A stretch of DNA of 64,000 nt from CAVVFX01 sp963747535 (GCA_963747535.1 CAVVFX010000002.1:620001-684000); one strand, 5' to 3'; positions 17,999 to 27,522 are shown, counted from the first letter of the stretch. Notes: generated from the sequence alone by a model not told the origin. Numbers and translations are program-made.

Positions 17999-18413
17999 AT
18001 TCCAATGGTTAGCCGTGTCTCTGTTGATTCTTAGCTCTTCGCTTTACGCGCAACGACCGGCGCATCCGGATCCGCTGGCCGATTTGCTGTTTTCGCCGGA
18101 CTTGATCCTGGCCCGGCAGAACGCGATCGGCCTGAGCGACGCACAAAAGGCGTATCTTCACGCGGAAATGCTGAAGTCCCAAACACGCTTCACGGACCTG
18201 CAGTGGCAACTGCAGAACGCGATGGAGGGACTGGCAGAACTCTTGAAGCAACCCAAGGCGGATGAGGTTCAGGTGGCTGCCCAGTTGGATAAAGTTCTGG
18301 CCGCCGAGCGGGAAATCAAGCGCGCTCAAATTGTACTGCTGGTGCGAATCAAAAATGATCTGACACCGGATCAACAGCACCGACTGCAGACCTTGCGCAG
18401 CGAATCGAGGTGA
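17988..18413 (+). CDS. Periplasmic Spy/CpxP (LTxxQ)-like protein
   Basis: 141 aa with signal peptide MRDRFQWLAVSLLILSSSLYA. The mature part is all-helical: residues 35-60 carry NAIGLSDAQKAYLHAEMLK, and the end has IKNDLTPDQQHRLQTLR, the LTxxQ-type motif of Spy, CpxP and ZraP. These small cradle proteins sense or buffer misfolded periplasmic proteins or metal. Placement in an operon behind the sigma and anti-sigma genes fits a stress feedback role, although the link is inferred from context. Confidence 0.75.
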   Translation: MRDRFQWLAVSLLILSSSLYAQRPAHPDPLADLLFSPDLILARQNAIGLSDAQKAYLHAEMLKSQTRFTDLQWQLQNAMEGLAELLKQPKADEVQVAAQLDKVLAAEREIKRAQIVLLVRIKNDLTPDQQHRLQTLRSESR

Positions 18414-18732
18414 TATGGAGAATGGCTTTGTCGGTAAGATTGCCGGCTCTGCCCAAAGCGGAGAAGCGGCGCTACTGCCGCGCGTTCCCTCGACGATGCG
18501 GTCCGGGCGCATGAACTCAGCCGTCGAGGGCTCCGCACCACCCGCCAGTCGCCAATCGCAGTAACCCCTGGGTCTATTGATCAACAAAGCCGCCAAGTAG
18601 CAAAGACGTTTAGCACCAGGCGCACCATCTCGTCGGTTTGGGTTCGAAGACCTCGCTACAGTTCGGGAACCGTCAGGGAAGTCGGAGGATGGTCCGACTT
18701 TCCGGTCCAGGGTCCGTGATATTCTTCCCGGG
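18414..18732. other. Intergenic region, 319 bp
   Basis: No open frame with a recognisable family and no clear RNA gene. It holds the end of the sigma operon and the promoter of the SDR gene. No strong terminator hairpin was found. Confidence 0.4.
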
Positions 18733-19527
18733 ATGTCGGATATTTTTCGTGAACGTCTTCTCGCTGGTCAAGTTGCCTTTGTCACGGGCGGCGGCAGCGG
18801 CATCGGTCAGAGAATCGCCGAGCGCTTCGCCCAACACGGTGCGAAGGTGGTGTTGGCGAGTCGCAATCAGGAGAGACTGGACGCGGCTGCGTCCACCATT
18901 CGGACAGCCGGTGGCAGTGCCGAGACCGCGGCACTGGACGTTCGTGACTACGCAGCGATCGAGATGGCGCTGCGCCGGACGCGTGACAACTTGGGCGAAA
19001 TCGACATTCTTTTGTGCGCCGCAGCCGGCAACTTCCCAGCGCCGGTGACCGGCATGTCTTCCAACGGATTCAAAGCCGTCATCGACATCGATCTTTTGGG
19101 AACTTTCAACACCTGCCGGGCTGGTTACGAGTTTCTGCGCAAACCCGGCGCGTCAGTACTGAGTATCTCGGCTGCTCATGCCCAGGTGCCGATCCCATAT
19201 CAATCGCACGTGTGCGCCGCCAAGGCCGGCATCGAACTTCTCATGAAGACGCTGGCAATCGAATGGGGACCGCATGGCATCCGCGCGAACTGCCTCACGC
19301 CAGGCCCCACCGACGATACCGAGGGCATGCGAAGGCTTGCGCCAACGGAGGAGGTCCGGCACCGCGTGGAGCGAAGCGTTCCGCTGGGAAGATTTGGTAC
19401 AAAAGACGAATTGGCCGATCTGGCTTTGTTCCTGTGCTCCTCAGCGGCGGGTTACATTACCGGAGCGGTCTTTAATTGCGATGGCGGAAGTTCGCTGACG
19501 CGGTTTAGCGCAGCCGGAGGATCGTAG
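18733..19527 (+). CDS. SDR oxidoreductase resembling 2,4-dienoyl-CoA reductase
   Basis: 264 aa short-chain dehydrogenase. The NAD(P)-binding motif is TGGGSGIG (residues 18-25), with ASRNQERL as the second strand end, which suits NADPH. The segment CAAAGNFPAPVTGMSSNGFK and DIDLLGTFN match the peroxisomal-type 2,4-dienoyl-CoA reductase branch. The catalytic Tyr of the usual YxxxK is absent: the site reads HVCAAKAG (Lys about 163), which is normal for that branch, where an Asp or water relay substitutes. It closes with GYITGAVFNCDGG. It would reduce dienoyl-CoA intermediates in unsaturated fatty acid oxidation. It stands alone. Confidence 0.82.
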   Translation: MSDIFRERLLAGQVAFVTGGGSGIGQRIAERFAQHGAKVVLASRNQERLDAAASTIRTAGGSAETAALDVRDYAAIEMALRRTRDNLGEIDILLCAAAGNFPAPVTGMSSNGFKAVIDIDLLGTFNTCRAGYEFLRKPGASVLSISAAHAQVPIPYQSHVCAAKAGIELLMKTLAIEWGPHGIRANCLTPGPTDDTEGMRRLAPTEEVRHRVERSVPLGRFGTKDELADLALFLCSSAAGYITGAVFNCDGGSSLTRFSAAGGS

Positions 19528-19542
19528 TAGCTCAGCCCGTCG

Positions 19543-19570
19543 CGCAGACCATCGTTTTTTGTGGTCTGCG
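19543..19570. repeat. Dispersed palindromic repeat, copy 1
   Basis: Perfect 8-bp hairpin GCAGACCA/TGGTCTGC around a TCGTTTTTTG loop, arms at 19544-19551 and 19562-19569. It sits between the convergent SDR and TIGR03437-type genes. Related copies lie at 25688, 25767, 27473, 38249, 51529 and 57239. Confidence 0.85.
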
Positions 19571-19610
19571 GGCTGCTGCGCACCCGGGAGGCCCCACGGG
19601 AGTTTGCGGG

Positions 19611-20396
19611 TTAGGGCGGAGCCGTGATCAAGCTTAACCCTGGCGGAGACAGCGAGCCTGCGACGCTCAATCGGACTTCAGGGTTGGTTGGCGGCAAATC
19701 GGCGGGCAAGCGGACATTCACCTGATAAAGTCCCGCGTTGAAGGGAGCAATGCCCGCGTATTGGACGAGCGAAGGATCGATCGCGAGGCCATCGAGCAGC
19801 ACCTGGAACGCGCCAAGTTGGACGATAGGTGCTGCCGTCGGGGGAATGGACCGGTCGGGCGGATTGGGCTGAGCCGGTCCCAGACCGGTAGCGTAGAAAA
19901 CCACCACTTCATTTGGCACGGCGGGCGCGGTCTCTGTCACGGGAGTTCCGTCCGCGTGGGTTGCCACGGCGAATCCGGGAGACGAGGTGAATAATCCGGG
20001 CGCGAATTCCTGGATCGTCACCGGCTCGGATTGACTGGCGACGCCGCTGCGCACCACCGTGACCAAATAGGTGCCCGATCCGATGGAACTCGGAATCAGC
20101 AGATTGATCTGGTTCGCCGAAAGGTAGAAGAGACCGGCGGGAGCAAGACCAATCAGGACAGTGACGCCGGCGAGCGTCTCAGGTACCTCGGAGCCGCCGT
20201 TCGAATGAGCGGCGCCATCGAGAAACAGGTTTGTGCCATAAAGAGTAGCAATCGAGTACGGTGCCAGGACTGACTGGTCGGTGGCCGCATTCACCAGGCT
20301 GGCGGAACTGATGGACGGTGCTCCAGGCTCGGAATCGGCAGTCGCGAGGTGCCATCCGCTCAACGCCGCAAGCAACGCGAGACGCGTGGCAAGCAT
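19611..20396 (-). CDS. Secreted protein with Solibacter-type C-terminal domain (TIGR03437-like)
   Basis: 261 aa with a Sec leader (MLATRLALLAALSGWHLATA). Almost the whole mature chain matches the repeated plan of the uncharacterised domain described from Solibacter: SLVNAATDQSVLAPYSIATLYG, TLAGVTVLIGLAPAGLFYLS, QINLLIPSSIGSGTYLVTV, APGLFTSS, VVVFYATGLGP, and a final YQVNVRLPADLPP-like strand. These segments form Ig/TIG-like beta sandwiches and usually sit at the C-terminus of large exported proteins; here the domain stands alone behind a signal peptide. Function is unknown; an adhesive or matrix role is a guess. The protein is a good taxonomic marker for this group. Confidence 0.78.
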   Translation of the reverse strand: MLATRLALLAALSGWHLATADSEPGAPSISSASLVNAATDQSVLAPYSIATLYGTNLFLDGAAHSNGGSEVPETLAGVTVLIGLAPAGLFYLSANQINLLIPSSIGSGTYLVTVVRSGVASQSEPVTIQEFAPGLFTSSPGFAVATHADGTPVTETAPAVPNEVVVFYATGLGPAQPNPPDRSIPPTAAPIVQLGAFQVLLDGLAIDPSLVQYAGIAPFNAGLYQVNVRLPADLPPTNPEVRLSVAGSLSPPGLSLITAPP

Positions 20397-20465
20397 ACAG
20401 TTTCAATCTAACCGAGGGAGACGATTTGCGCTATTCCTCCAAGGAGGTAGCACGTCATGGGTTTT

Positions 20466-20509
20466 CCGTTATCCGTTTTCCGTTACGGACAACGGATAAC
20501 GGATAACGG
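20466..20509. repeat. Long perfect-type hairpin of the CCGTTATCCGTTTTCC repeat family
   Basis: Nineteen-bp arms (20466-20484 and 20491-20509) with one mismatch and a 6-nt loop. The sequence alternates CCGTTATCC and CCGTTTTCC units. It lies 6 bp downstream of the ferrochelatase stop (minus strand) and may stop its transcript. Half copies occur at 30535-30561 and 57291-57307. Confidence 0.8.
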
Positions 20510-20514
20510 ACAAC

Positions 20515-21513
<999 letters not shown>

Positions 21514-21523
21514 GCGTATCTCT

Positions 21524-23854
21524 ATGATAATTACACGGAAGCCGATTGCACGAACGACGATTGCACCAGCCATTGGGTTTGGCTTACTTAGTTTCTGGGC
21601 GGCCTTTTATGGGTCGGGCGCAAGCGCCAGGGCCCAGACTCTTCCCGGCGCGGCCGACGTCGACGCGGTGATCGACCAGGGAATCCGCGACAACCGGATG
21701 CCGGGCGCGGTACTGGTGGTCGGACATCAGGGCCAGATCCAGTACCGCAAGGCGTATGGAAACCGTGCCTTGGTCCCGGCGGCCGAACCCATGACCGTCG
21801 ACACGATCTTCGATATCGCATCGCTCACCAAAGTCGTGGCGACAACCAGCGCAATGATGAAGCTTTTCGAAGAGGGCAAGGTCCGCATCGATGACCTGGT
21901 GACCGCATATCTCCCCGAGTTTCAGGGCGGCCATAGTCCCATCACGATCCGCGACCTGATGACCCATTACTCGGGAATGCCTCCCGATCTCAAGCAGGTT
22001 CCCGCCTGGAGCGGTTACGACACGGGAATCAGGATGGCGCTCACGGTTATGCCTGCGGGGCCGCCTGCGACGCATTTTGTGTATAGCGACATCAATTTCA
22101 ACCTGACTGCCGAGATCGTACATCGCGTCAGCGGCGAAATGCTCAACGATTTCTGCCGGCGCAATGTTTTTGAGCCCCTGGGCATGAAAGACACCCAGTT
22201 CCTGCCGCCCACCGGCCTGCGCCCGCGCATCGCTCCCACCGAGCAGCAGCCGGACGGCGAGATCCTGCGCGGCGTGGTCCACGATCCTACCGCGCGGTTC
22301 ATGGGCGGCGTAGCGGGAGACGCCGGTCTTTTTTCGACCGCCGACGACCTCGCGCGCTTCTGCCAGATGATGCTGAATCGCGGCACGCTGGACGGAGCAC
22401 GCGTCTTTAGCCCGCTCACCGTGGATTACTTCACGTCCCCGCAATCCCCGCCGGGTCAGCGAGACATTCGCGGGCTGGGCTGGGATATCGATTCCAGATA
22501 TTCGGGAAATCGTGGCGAACTTTTTCCTAAAGGCCGATCTTATGGGCATACCGGCTTCACCGGGACCTCCCTCTGGATCGATCCCGTTTCGCAAACTTTC
22601 GTGGTGTTATTGGCCAACTCGGTGCATCCGAAGCTGCGTCCGGCCATTACCTCGGTCCGGGCTCGCGTGGCGACGGTGGTCGCGGCGAACTTGGGATACG
22701 AGGGTCCTCCGCCCGATCAGCCGCTGCGCACCGGTCTCGACGTCATGGTGGAGCAGCAGTTCCGGCAGTTTAAGGGAAAGCGCGTCGGCTTGATCACCAA
22801 TCAAACCGGTATCGACCGGAATGGGCGCCGCAATATCGATCTAATGCTGGAGGCAGGCGTGAAGGTAGTGGCGCTATTCTCGCCTGAGCATGGGATCGAG
22901 GGTGTGGAAGATCACGAAAATGTCTTAAGTTCGATCGATCGTAAGACCGGAATTCATGTTTACAGCCTTTATGAAGGCCCCAACCGGCGGCCTAAACCGG
23001 AAATGTTGAAGGGGCTCGACGCGCTCATCTTCGATATAGCGGACATTGGAGTCCGATTTTACACCTATGAAACCACTATGGCTTATACGTTGGAAGAAGC
23101 GGCCAGGTCACGGGTGCCCTATTATGTATTGGACCGTCCCGATCCAATCACTGGAATTCATGTCGAAGGACCGGTGCTGTCGCGCGGCAACGAATCGTTT
23201 ATCGGCTATTTCCCACTGCCGGTGCGGCATGGCATGACGATTGGCGAGTTGGCGAGGCTATTCAACGGCGAGAATGCCATTCACGCAGACCTTACCGTGA
23301 TACCGATGCTGGGCTGGCGTCGCGCGGAATGGTTCGATGCGACCGGCTTCCAATGGGCTAATCCATCGCCGAACATCCGGAATCTGAACCAGGCTTTGCT
23401 GTATCCCGCGGTGGCGATGCTGGAAGGATCGGAGAATTATTCAGTTGGGCGGGGAACGGACTCGCCATTCGAGGTCGTGGGCGCAGAGTTCATCCGCGGA
23501 GGGACACTGGCGGGGTATTTGAATCGACGTTTGATCCCGGGACTTCGTGCCTATCCCGTGCGCTTCAAGCCGGCGGAGTCGCATCTGGCCGGTAAAACCA
23601 TAGAAGGCGTCCGTTTCGTGGTGACGAACCGGGATGTTTTCGATGCCGGCCGTTTTGGAGTGGAACTGGCAGCAGCCTTACAGCACCTGTATCCCGGAAA
23701 GATCGCGTTTGGCGCGGACCGGAAGTTGATCGGCAGCAACTCACTGGTGGATGGCTTAGTTAAGGGCGTTGCGCCGGAGGATCTTCTGAAGCAGGAGGAG
23801 GAGAGTTTGACGCGGTTCGAACAACTGAGGGAGAAATACCTGTTATATCAATGA
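21524..23854 (+). CDS. Fusion of class C beta-lactamase-like serine hydrolase and NamZ-type (DUF1343) muramidase
   Basis: Exported fusion of about 776 aa. The best start is ATG 21524; ATG 21512 overlaps the ferrochelatase start. The leader is at about residues 15-38. The first half is a serine beta-lactamase/esterase fold: S100-L-T-K103, Y187-S188-D and HTGFTG (342-347). From about residue 405 the second half is the DUF1343/NamZ family, exo-beta-N-acetylmuramidases of peptidoglycan turnover: KGKRVGLITNQTGIDRNG, ALFSPEHGIEG, DIADIGVRFYTYETTM and YVLDRPDPITG. In other bacteria NamZ genes sit beside amidase or lactamase-like genes in muropeptide recycling; here the two are one chain, so a bifunctional cell-wall-recycling enzyme is inferred. 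It is monocistronic and ends before a strong hairpin. Confidence 0.88.
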   Translation: MIITRKPIARTTIAPAIGFGLLSFWAAFYGSGASARAQTLPGAADVDAVIDQGIRDNRMPGAVLVVGHQGQIQYRKAYGNRALVPAAEPMTVDTIFDIASLTKVVATTSAMMKLFEEGKVRIDDLVTAYLPEFQGGHSPITIRDLMTHYSGMPPDLKQVPAWSGYDTGIRMALTVMPAGPPATHFVYSDINFNLTAEIVHRVSGEMLNDFCRRNVFEPLGMKDTQFLPPTGLRPRIAPTEQQPDGEILRGVVHDPTARFMGGVAGDAGLFSTADDLARFCQMMLNRGTLDGARVFSPLTVDYFTSPQSPPGQRDIRGLGWDIDSRYSGNRGELFPKGRSYGHTGFTGTSLWIDPVSQTFVVLLANSVHPKLRPAITSVRARVATVVAANLGYEGPPPDQPLRTGLDVMVEQQFRQFKGKRVGLITNQTGIDRNGRRNIDLMLEAGVKVVALFSPEHGIEGVEDHENVLSSIDRKTGIHVYSLYEGPNRRPKPEMLKGLDALIFDIADIGVRFYTYETTMAYTLEEAARSRVPYYVLDRPDPITGIHVEGPVLSRGNESFIGYFPLPVRHGMTIGELARLFNGENAIHADLTVIPMLGWRRAEWFDATGFQWANPSPNIRNLNQALLYPAVAMLEGSENYSVGRGTDSPFEVVGAEFIRGGTLAGYLNRRLIPGLRAYPVRFKPAESHLAGKTIEGVRFVVTNRDVFDAGRFGVELAAALQHLYPGKIAFGADRKLIGSNSLVDGLVKGVAPEDLLKQEEESLTRFEQLREKYLLYQ

Positions 23855-23897
23855 AAAACAGTTCGGAGCCCGCAATCGAGGAGGGCAGGAAGTGCTT

Positions 23898-23923
23898 GGG
23901 GCAGGCTTGCGGCCTGCCCCTTT
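23898..23923. terminator. Bidirectional intrinsic terminator
   Basis: Nine-bp perfect stem GGGGCAGGC/GCCTGCCCC (23898-23906 and 23912-23920) with a 5-nt loop, followed by TTTAAG. It lies between the converging NamZ fusion and AT-hook genes, so it can serve both. Confidence 0.72.
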
Positions 23924-23928
23924 AAGAT

Positions 23929-24120
23929 TTATGATGTCGCGGCCTGAGTTTTGTTTTTACTTCCCGGAGGACGCCCGCGCTTCTTTGCTACTGTCATCCA
24001 GGCCGGAGGCCGTCCGCGACGTTTGCCGCGACCCCGAGCCAACCGCTCGAGGCTAAGAATGGCCTCCTCCAATTGATCACGCTCCTGGCGAAGGTCAGCC
24101 AGTATTTTCGTTACATCCAT
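23929..24120 (-). CDS. AT-hook-type basic miniprotein
   Basis: 63 aa from ATG 24120 (MDVTKILADLRQERDQLEEA). The N-terminal 30 residues form an amphipathic helix with Leu/Ile heptads, suited to dimerisation. The rest is basic and contains two AT-hook-like cores, GKRRGRPP and KKRGRPPGSKNK, which are known to bind the minor groove of AT-rich DNA. A GGGGGG-type purine-rich stretch precedes the ATG on the minus strand. It may be a nucleoid-associated or regulatory protein. Family function is not established; the call rests on composition and motif. Confidence 0.68.
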   Translation of the reverse strand: MDVTKILADLRQERDQLEEAILSLERLARGRGKRRGRPPAWMTVAKKRGRPPGSKNKTQAATS

Positions 24121-24231
24121 ATAATGCCCCCCTCCTGCTTCTTTCATTTTGTTCCGGATGTGAAACGGACGGGTCAATCCAATCCACACACCACACTCTA
24201 GATGTACTCCAGATAAACCTTGCGTGCAAGC

Positions 24232-24257
24232 TTTTTGTTCTGTTTTCGGAACAAAAA
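24232..24257 (-). terminator. Hairpin downstream of the amino acid permease
   Basis: Nine-bp perfect stem TTTTTGTTC/GAACAAAAA with an 8-nt loop. On the minus strand it lies about 28 bp after the permease stop. The pairs are AT-rich, so termination strength is uncertain. Confidence 0.5.
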
Positions 24258-24284
24258 CTTCTAGTTGTCGCTAATTAGTACCGA

Positions 24285-25664
24285 TCAAGTTGTTGGAAGG
24301 TTGGCGGAAGACCCTGGACCGGGGCGCCTTTTCCAGTAAAAATAAAAAGGCAATCCCAATAGAATCAGTACAATTCCGGCAATCGATTCGCGCGGTGACT
24401 GTTTAAGCGTGAAAACCTCGAGAAGAAACGCCGTCGCCACGAAAAGTATGGGCACTAGAGGATACCCCAGGGTGCGATAAGGCCGCGGAAGGTCCGGGCG
24501 TTTCCTTCGCAGAACAATCACCGAGGCGGTTGCCATGGCATAAAGAATCCAGCTGGCGAATATCACGTACGTATAGAGTTGGTCATATCGGCCGGAAAGC
24601 ACCAAAATTCCTGACCAGGCGCTGAGCAATAGGATGGAGACTCCCGGCGTGCGGAAACGGGGATGGACGTACGCCGCCGCGCGAAAGAAGCTGCCATCGC
24701 GCGCCATGGCATAGGGAACGCGCGCCCCGGTCAGAATCGACCCGTTCAACGCCGCAAAGATCGAGATCATGGCCGCCAATGACACCCAATTGGCGCCCGC
24801 TTGTCCTTGAATGCGCCGCATCATTTCCGCCGCTACCAGTTTATGTCCGACAATCGTCGCGGGACTCAGCACCAGGAAATAAGCGATATTCGCCAATAGA
24901 TAAATTACCATCACAGCCAGCGATCCGCCGATCAAGGCGCGCGGCAGATTGCGCTGCGGATTCTTCACCTCCGACGCCACCATGCCGACATTGTTCCATC
25001 CGTCATAGGCCCACAAGGCGGCGACCAGCGCGGCGAAGAATCCGGCGGTGGTCGGGATAGCCACCGGCGCGTGGGATTCTGCGGTGTTGCCATGCAGAAG
25101 CCCCGCCAGGATAATGAATCCGATCAGGCCGACTTTCACCACCGTGGCCGCGATTTGCACGTTGCCCCCCGTTTTGACGCCGAAGTAGTTCACCACTGCC
25201 AGCACCAGGATCACCGCGATCGCGAAGATCTGGCCGTAGCTGACGTTGAGCGGCGCGCCGTGTTCGCCGAGCGGGAGGGGAATCTGAAAGAAAACATGCT
25301 CCAGTTCGGGCCAGAAATTTCCCGAATACTCGAAGAATGCCGTGGCCAGCGTGGCAATTGAGCCACTTTTGGCGACCCACATCTGCGTCCAGCCGTACAG
25401 GAATCCCCAGATCGGGCCGTACGCTTCGGTCAGATAAACGTATTCGCCGCCCGCGCCTGGCAGCATGGATGCCAGTTCGGCGTAAGTCAGGGCTCCGGCC
25501 ATCGTCAGGATCCCGCCTACGATCCACACGGCGAAAACCATGCCGACGGAGCCGGCGTTCTGAGTCATGGCCTGCGGCACGCGGAAAATCCCGCTGCCGA
25601 TGACGGTGCCGATCACGAGGGAGACGGCGGCCCAGATGCCTAGATCGCGTTTGAGTTCAGTCAA
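24285..25664 (-). CDS. APC-family amino acid permease
   Basis: 459 aa integral membrane transporter. The start is TTG 25664 (TTG ACT GAA CTC), supported by an AAGGA-type site 5-8 bp upstream; no in-frame ATG is available. The family motif VIGTVIGSGIFRVPQAM begins helix 1, with GALTYAELASMLPGAGGEYVYL next, as in the LAT/cationic amino acid transporter branch. At least 12 hydrophobic segments can be counted, for instance FAVWIVGGILTMAGALTYAE, FAIAVILVLAVVNYFGV and VGLIGFIILAGLLHG. It overlaps the upstream symporter by 8 bp. Substrate unknown. A hairpin at 24232 probably ends the transcript. Confidence 0.9.
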   Translation of the reverse strand: MTELKRDLGIWAAVSLVIGTVIGSGIFRVPQAMTQNAGSVGMVFAVWIVGGILTMAGALTYAELASMLPGAGGEYVYLTEAYGPIWGFLYGWTQMWVAKSGSIATLATAFFEYSGNFWPELEHVFFQIPLPLGEHGAPLNVSYGQIFAIAVILVLAVVNYFGVKTGGNVQIAATVVKVGLIGFIILAGLLHGNTAESHAPVAIPTTAGFFAALVAALWAYDGWNNVGMVASEVKNPQRNLPRALIGGSLAVMVIYLLANIAYFLVLSPATIVGHKLVAAEMMRRIQGQAGANWVSLAAMISIFAALNGSILTGARVPYAMARDGSFFRAAAYVHPRFRTPGVSILLLSAWSGILVLSGRYDQLYTYVIFASWILYAMATASVIVLRRKRPDLPRPYRTLGYPLVPILFVATAFLLEVFTLKQSPRESIAGIVLILLGLPFYFYWKRRPGPGSSANLPTT

Positions 25665-27408
25665 AGGTTTTCCTTGCCTCGAAAATACCGTAGGGTAGAC
25701 CTCGTCCTTTGTATTCTGCCCGGCTGCGAAGCAGCCTTAATGGAGTCGACGGTTGCCTCGAAAATTCCGTAGGGTAGACCATCGTCTTTTGTAGTCTGCC
25801 CGGCTGCGAAGCAGCCTGCCTGTTTTCGAGCCCCGAGGGTGAAGGCTCGCCTTTTGGGGGTTTGTTAATTGAGTCGACGGTTGGGTGGGCCCGCGGTTGG
25901 AAAGGCCAAATGAAGGACGCCGCGCAGCCCGCAAGAAAGGTGGAGCAGGCGCCGATCGGCACCCACCAGGTGAACGCGATGTAGGTCGCCAGCTTGACAT
26001 AGAGAATCACCGCCAGGCCCGCGATCACACCGGCGATAGCCGCGTTTTCACCGACGCGTTTGGTCAGTACGCCCAACAGAAACACGCCTAACAAAATGCC
26101 CAGTGTCACCGAAGCGATGGAAAGTCCGGACTCGAGTACCGACCCCCAGTGGCGGGCCACCAGGCCAATGGCGACCAGCACGACCGCCCAAAAAACCGTC
26201 GCCCACCGCGCGAGACCTATCTCTCCAGAAACGGCGGCCAAACTTCGCTCGCGGCGGCTAAGGCGCAAGTTTCCGACACATTGGACCGCGGCCTGCCCCG
26301 CGGTTAGCGGCTGCCGGCCGTCTCGTTTTGCTCCAAAGAAATCCACCACCATGGCCGACGAGAGCGAGTTCAGCGCAGCACTGAGATTGGCCATCGCGGC
26401 AGCCAGAATCGCAGCCATTACCAGCCCGGCCGCTCCGACGGGGAGTTTTTCCCAGACGAAGCCCGGGTAAAGCCGGTCCATGGGCTCGGGCGGCGCAAGG
26501 TGGTTTTCCCGATAATTGACGAACAGCAGCGCGCCGATCAGCAGAAAGAGCGAGAACAGGATGAACACCACGACCCAGCTCGAGAGGAGCGCCAGGCGGC
26601 TCTCCCGCTCGTTACGCGCGCTCAACAGCCGCTGAACCACCAGTTGATCGGTGCCGTGGCTGGCGGTGGTGAGGAAGCAACCGCCGATGATCCCGGCCCA
26701 AAAGGTATACGGCTGGCGAAAGAAACCGGGTGTGAGGGGAGACGAGAAGTCGAAAATGGTGAATTTATGAAATTGCGCTGCGACGTCCACGGCGTGAGAC
26801 AGGCCGCCCTGCGCCTGCTGGATGATAATGATCAGGCTCAGGACCGCTCCTGCCACATACATGCCCATCTGGACCACGTCAGTCCAGATCACCGCGGTCA
26901 TGCCGCCCTCGAAAGTATAAAAAAGAGTCAGGGCCACGATCAGTAGAATGGACGCGATTTCGCCGGTGCCGAGGATAATCGAGACGACGATCGCGACCGC
27001 AAAAACGCGCACACCCTCGGCCAGTGATCGGGTGACCAGGAACGTCATGGAGGTGACTCTCCGGATGCGTGGCCCGAAGCGGCGCTGCATCAATTCGTAG
27101 GCCGTATAGAGTTCGCCGCGAAAGTAGTGCGGCAGCAGGATCAACGAGATGACGATGCGAGCCAGCAGGTAGCCGAAGACAATCTGCAGAAAACCGAAGT
27201 TCCCCCGGAAGGCCAGCGAGGGAGTCCCTACGATGGTGAGGGTGCTGGTTTCGGCCGAAACGATGGAGAGGCTGATCGCCCACCAGGGCGCGTTGCGTCC
27301 TCCGAGGAAATAATCTTTGAGATTCTGCTCGCGTTTCCGGAAACGCGCCCCGAACCAGGTCACCGCTATGAGATAAATGGCGATCACGCTGAGGTCGATT
27401 GGCCGCAC
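25657..27408 (-). CDS. Sodium:solute symporter (SSS family) with repeat-derived C-terminus
   Basis: 583 aa; the start is GTG 27408. It has about 13 membrane helices, with SSS features such as LKDYFLGGRNAPWWAISLSIVSAETST, TFEGGMTAVIWTDVVQMG, and ALNSLSSAMVVDFF near the inner gate. It would couple sodium entry to uptake of a sugar, acid or amino compound. The true domain ends near AGCAASFIWPFQPR. The following 65-odd residues (from about NKPPKGEPSPSG to the stop) are encoded by two tandem copies of the dispersed palindromic repeat plus flanking DNA, and read into the permease start by 8 bp. The ancestral stop has thus been displaced. Confidence 0.87.
   Translation of the reverse strand: MRPIDLSVIAIYLIAVTWFGARFRKREQNLKDYFLGGRNAPWWAISLSIVSAETSTLTIVGTPSLAFRGNFGFLQIVFGYLLARIVISLILLPHYFRGELYTAYELMQRRFGPRIRRVTSMTFLVTRSLAEGVRVFAVAIVVSIILGTGEIASILLIVALTLFYTFEGGMTAVIWTDVVQMGMYVAGAVLSLIIIIQQAQGGLSHAVDVAAQFHKFTIFDFSSPLTPGFFRQPYTFWAGIIGGCFLTTASHGTDQLVVQRLLSARNERESRLALLSSWVVVFILFSLFLLIGALLFVNYRENHLAPPEPMDRLYPGFVWEKLPVGAAGLVMAAILAAAMANLSAALNSLSSAMVVDFFGAKRDGRQPLTAGQAAVQCVGNLRLSRRERSLAAVSGEIGLARWATVFWAVVLVAIGLVARHWGSVLESGLSIASVTLGILLGVFLLGVLTKRVGENAAIAGVIAGLAVILYVKLATYIAFTWWVPIGACSTFLAGCAASFIWPFQPRAHPTVDSINKPPKGEPSPSGLENRQAASQPGRLQKTMVYPTEFSRQPSTPLRLLRSRAEYKGRGLPYGIFEARKTFD
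25688..25737. repeat. Dispersed palindromic repeat, copy 2
   Basis: A CCGTAGGGTAGACC...GTATTCTGCC unit followed by a GGCTGC/GCAGCC mini-hairpin. It lies inside the coding end of the sodium symporter and matches copy 3 over the whole 50 bp with a few changes. Both copies are preceded by CCTCGAAAAT. Confidence 0.85.
25767..25817. repeat. Dispersed palindromic repeat, copy 3
   Basis: The second unit inside the symporter 3' end, reading CCGTAGGGTAGACCATCG then CTTTTGTAGTCTGCC and the GGCTGC/GCAGCC hairpin. A 19-bp direct repeat ending GAGTCGACGGTTG occurs at 25737-25755 and, with one change, at 25865-25883. Confidence 0.85.
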
Positions 27409-27472
27409 GGAGTCTGCAGTCTACCACGGAGACGTCCGGCATCGCGGCTGGTAAACTCACCGTGACCGGCCC

Positions 27473-27522
27473 CCGTAGGGCGGACCATCGTTTTTTGTGG
27501 TCTGCCGGCTGCGGAGCAGCCT
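27473..27522. repeat. Dispersed palindromic repeat, copy 4
   Basis: CCGTAGGGCGGACCATCG core, then TTTTTTGTGGTCTGCC, then GGCTGC/GCAGCC. The hairpin has one G.T-type pair in the first stem. It lies upstream of the TPR-like gene pair and downstream of the sodium symporter start. Confidence 0.85.
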
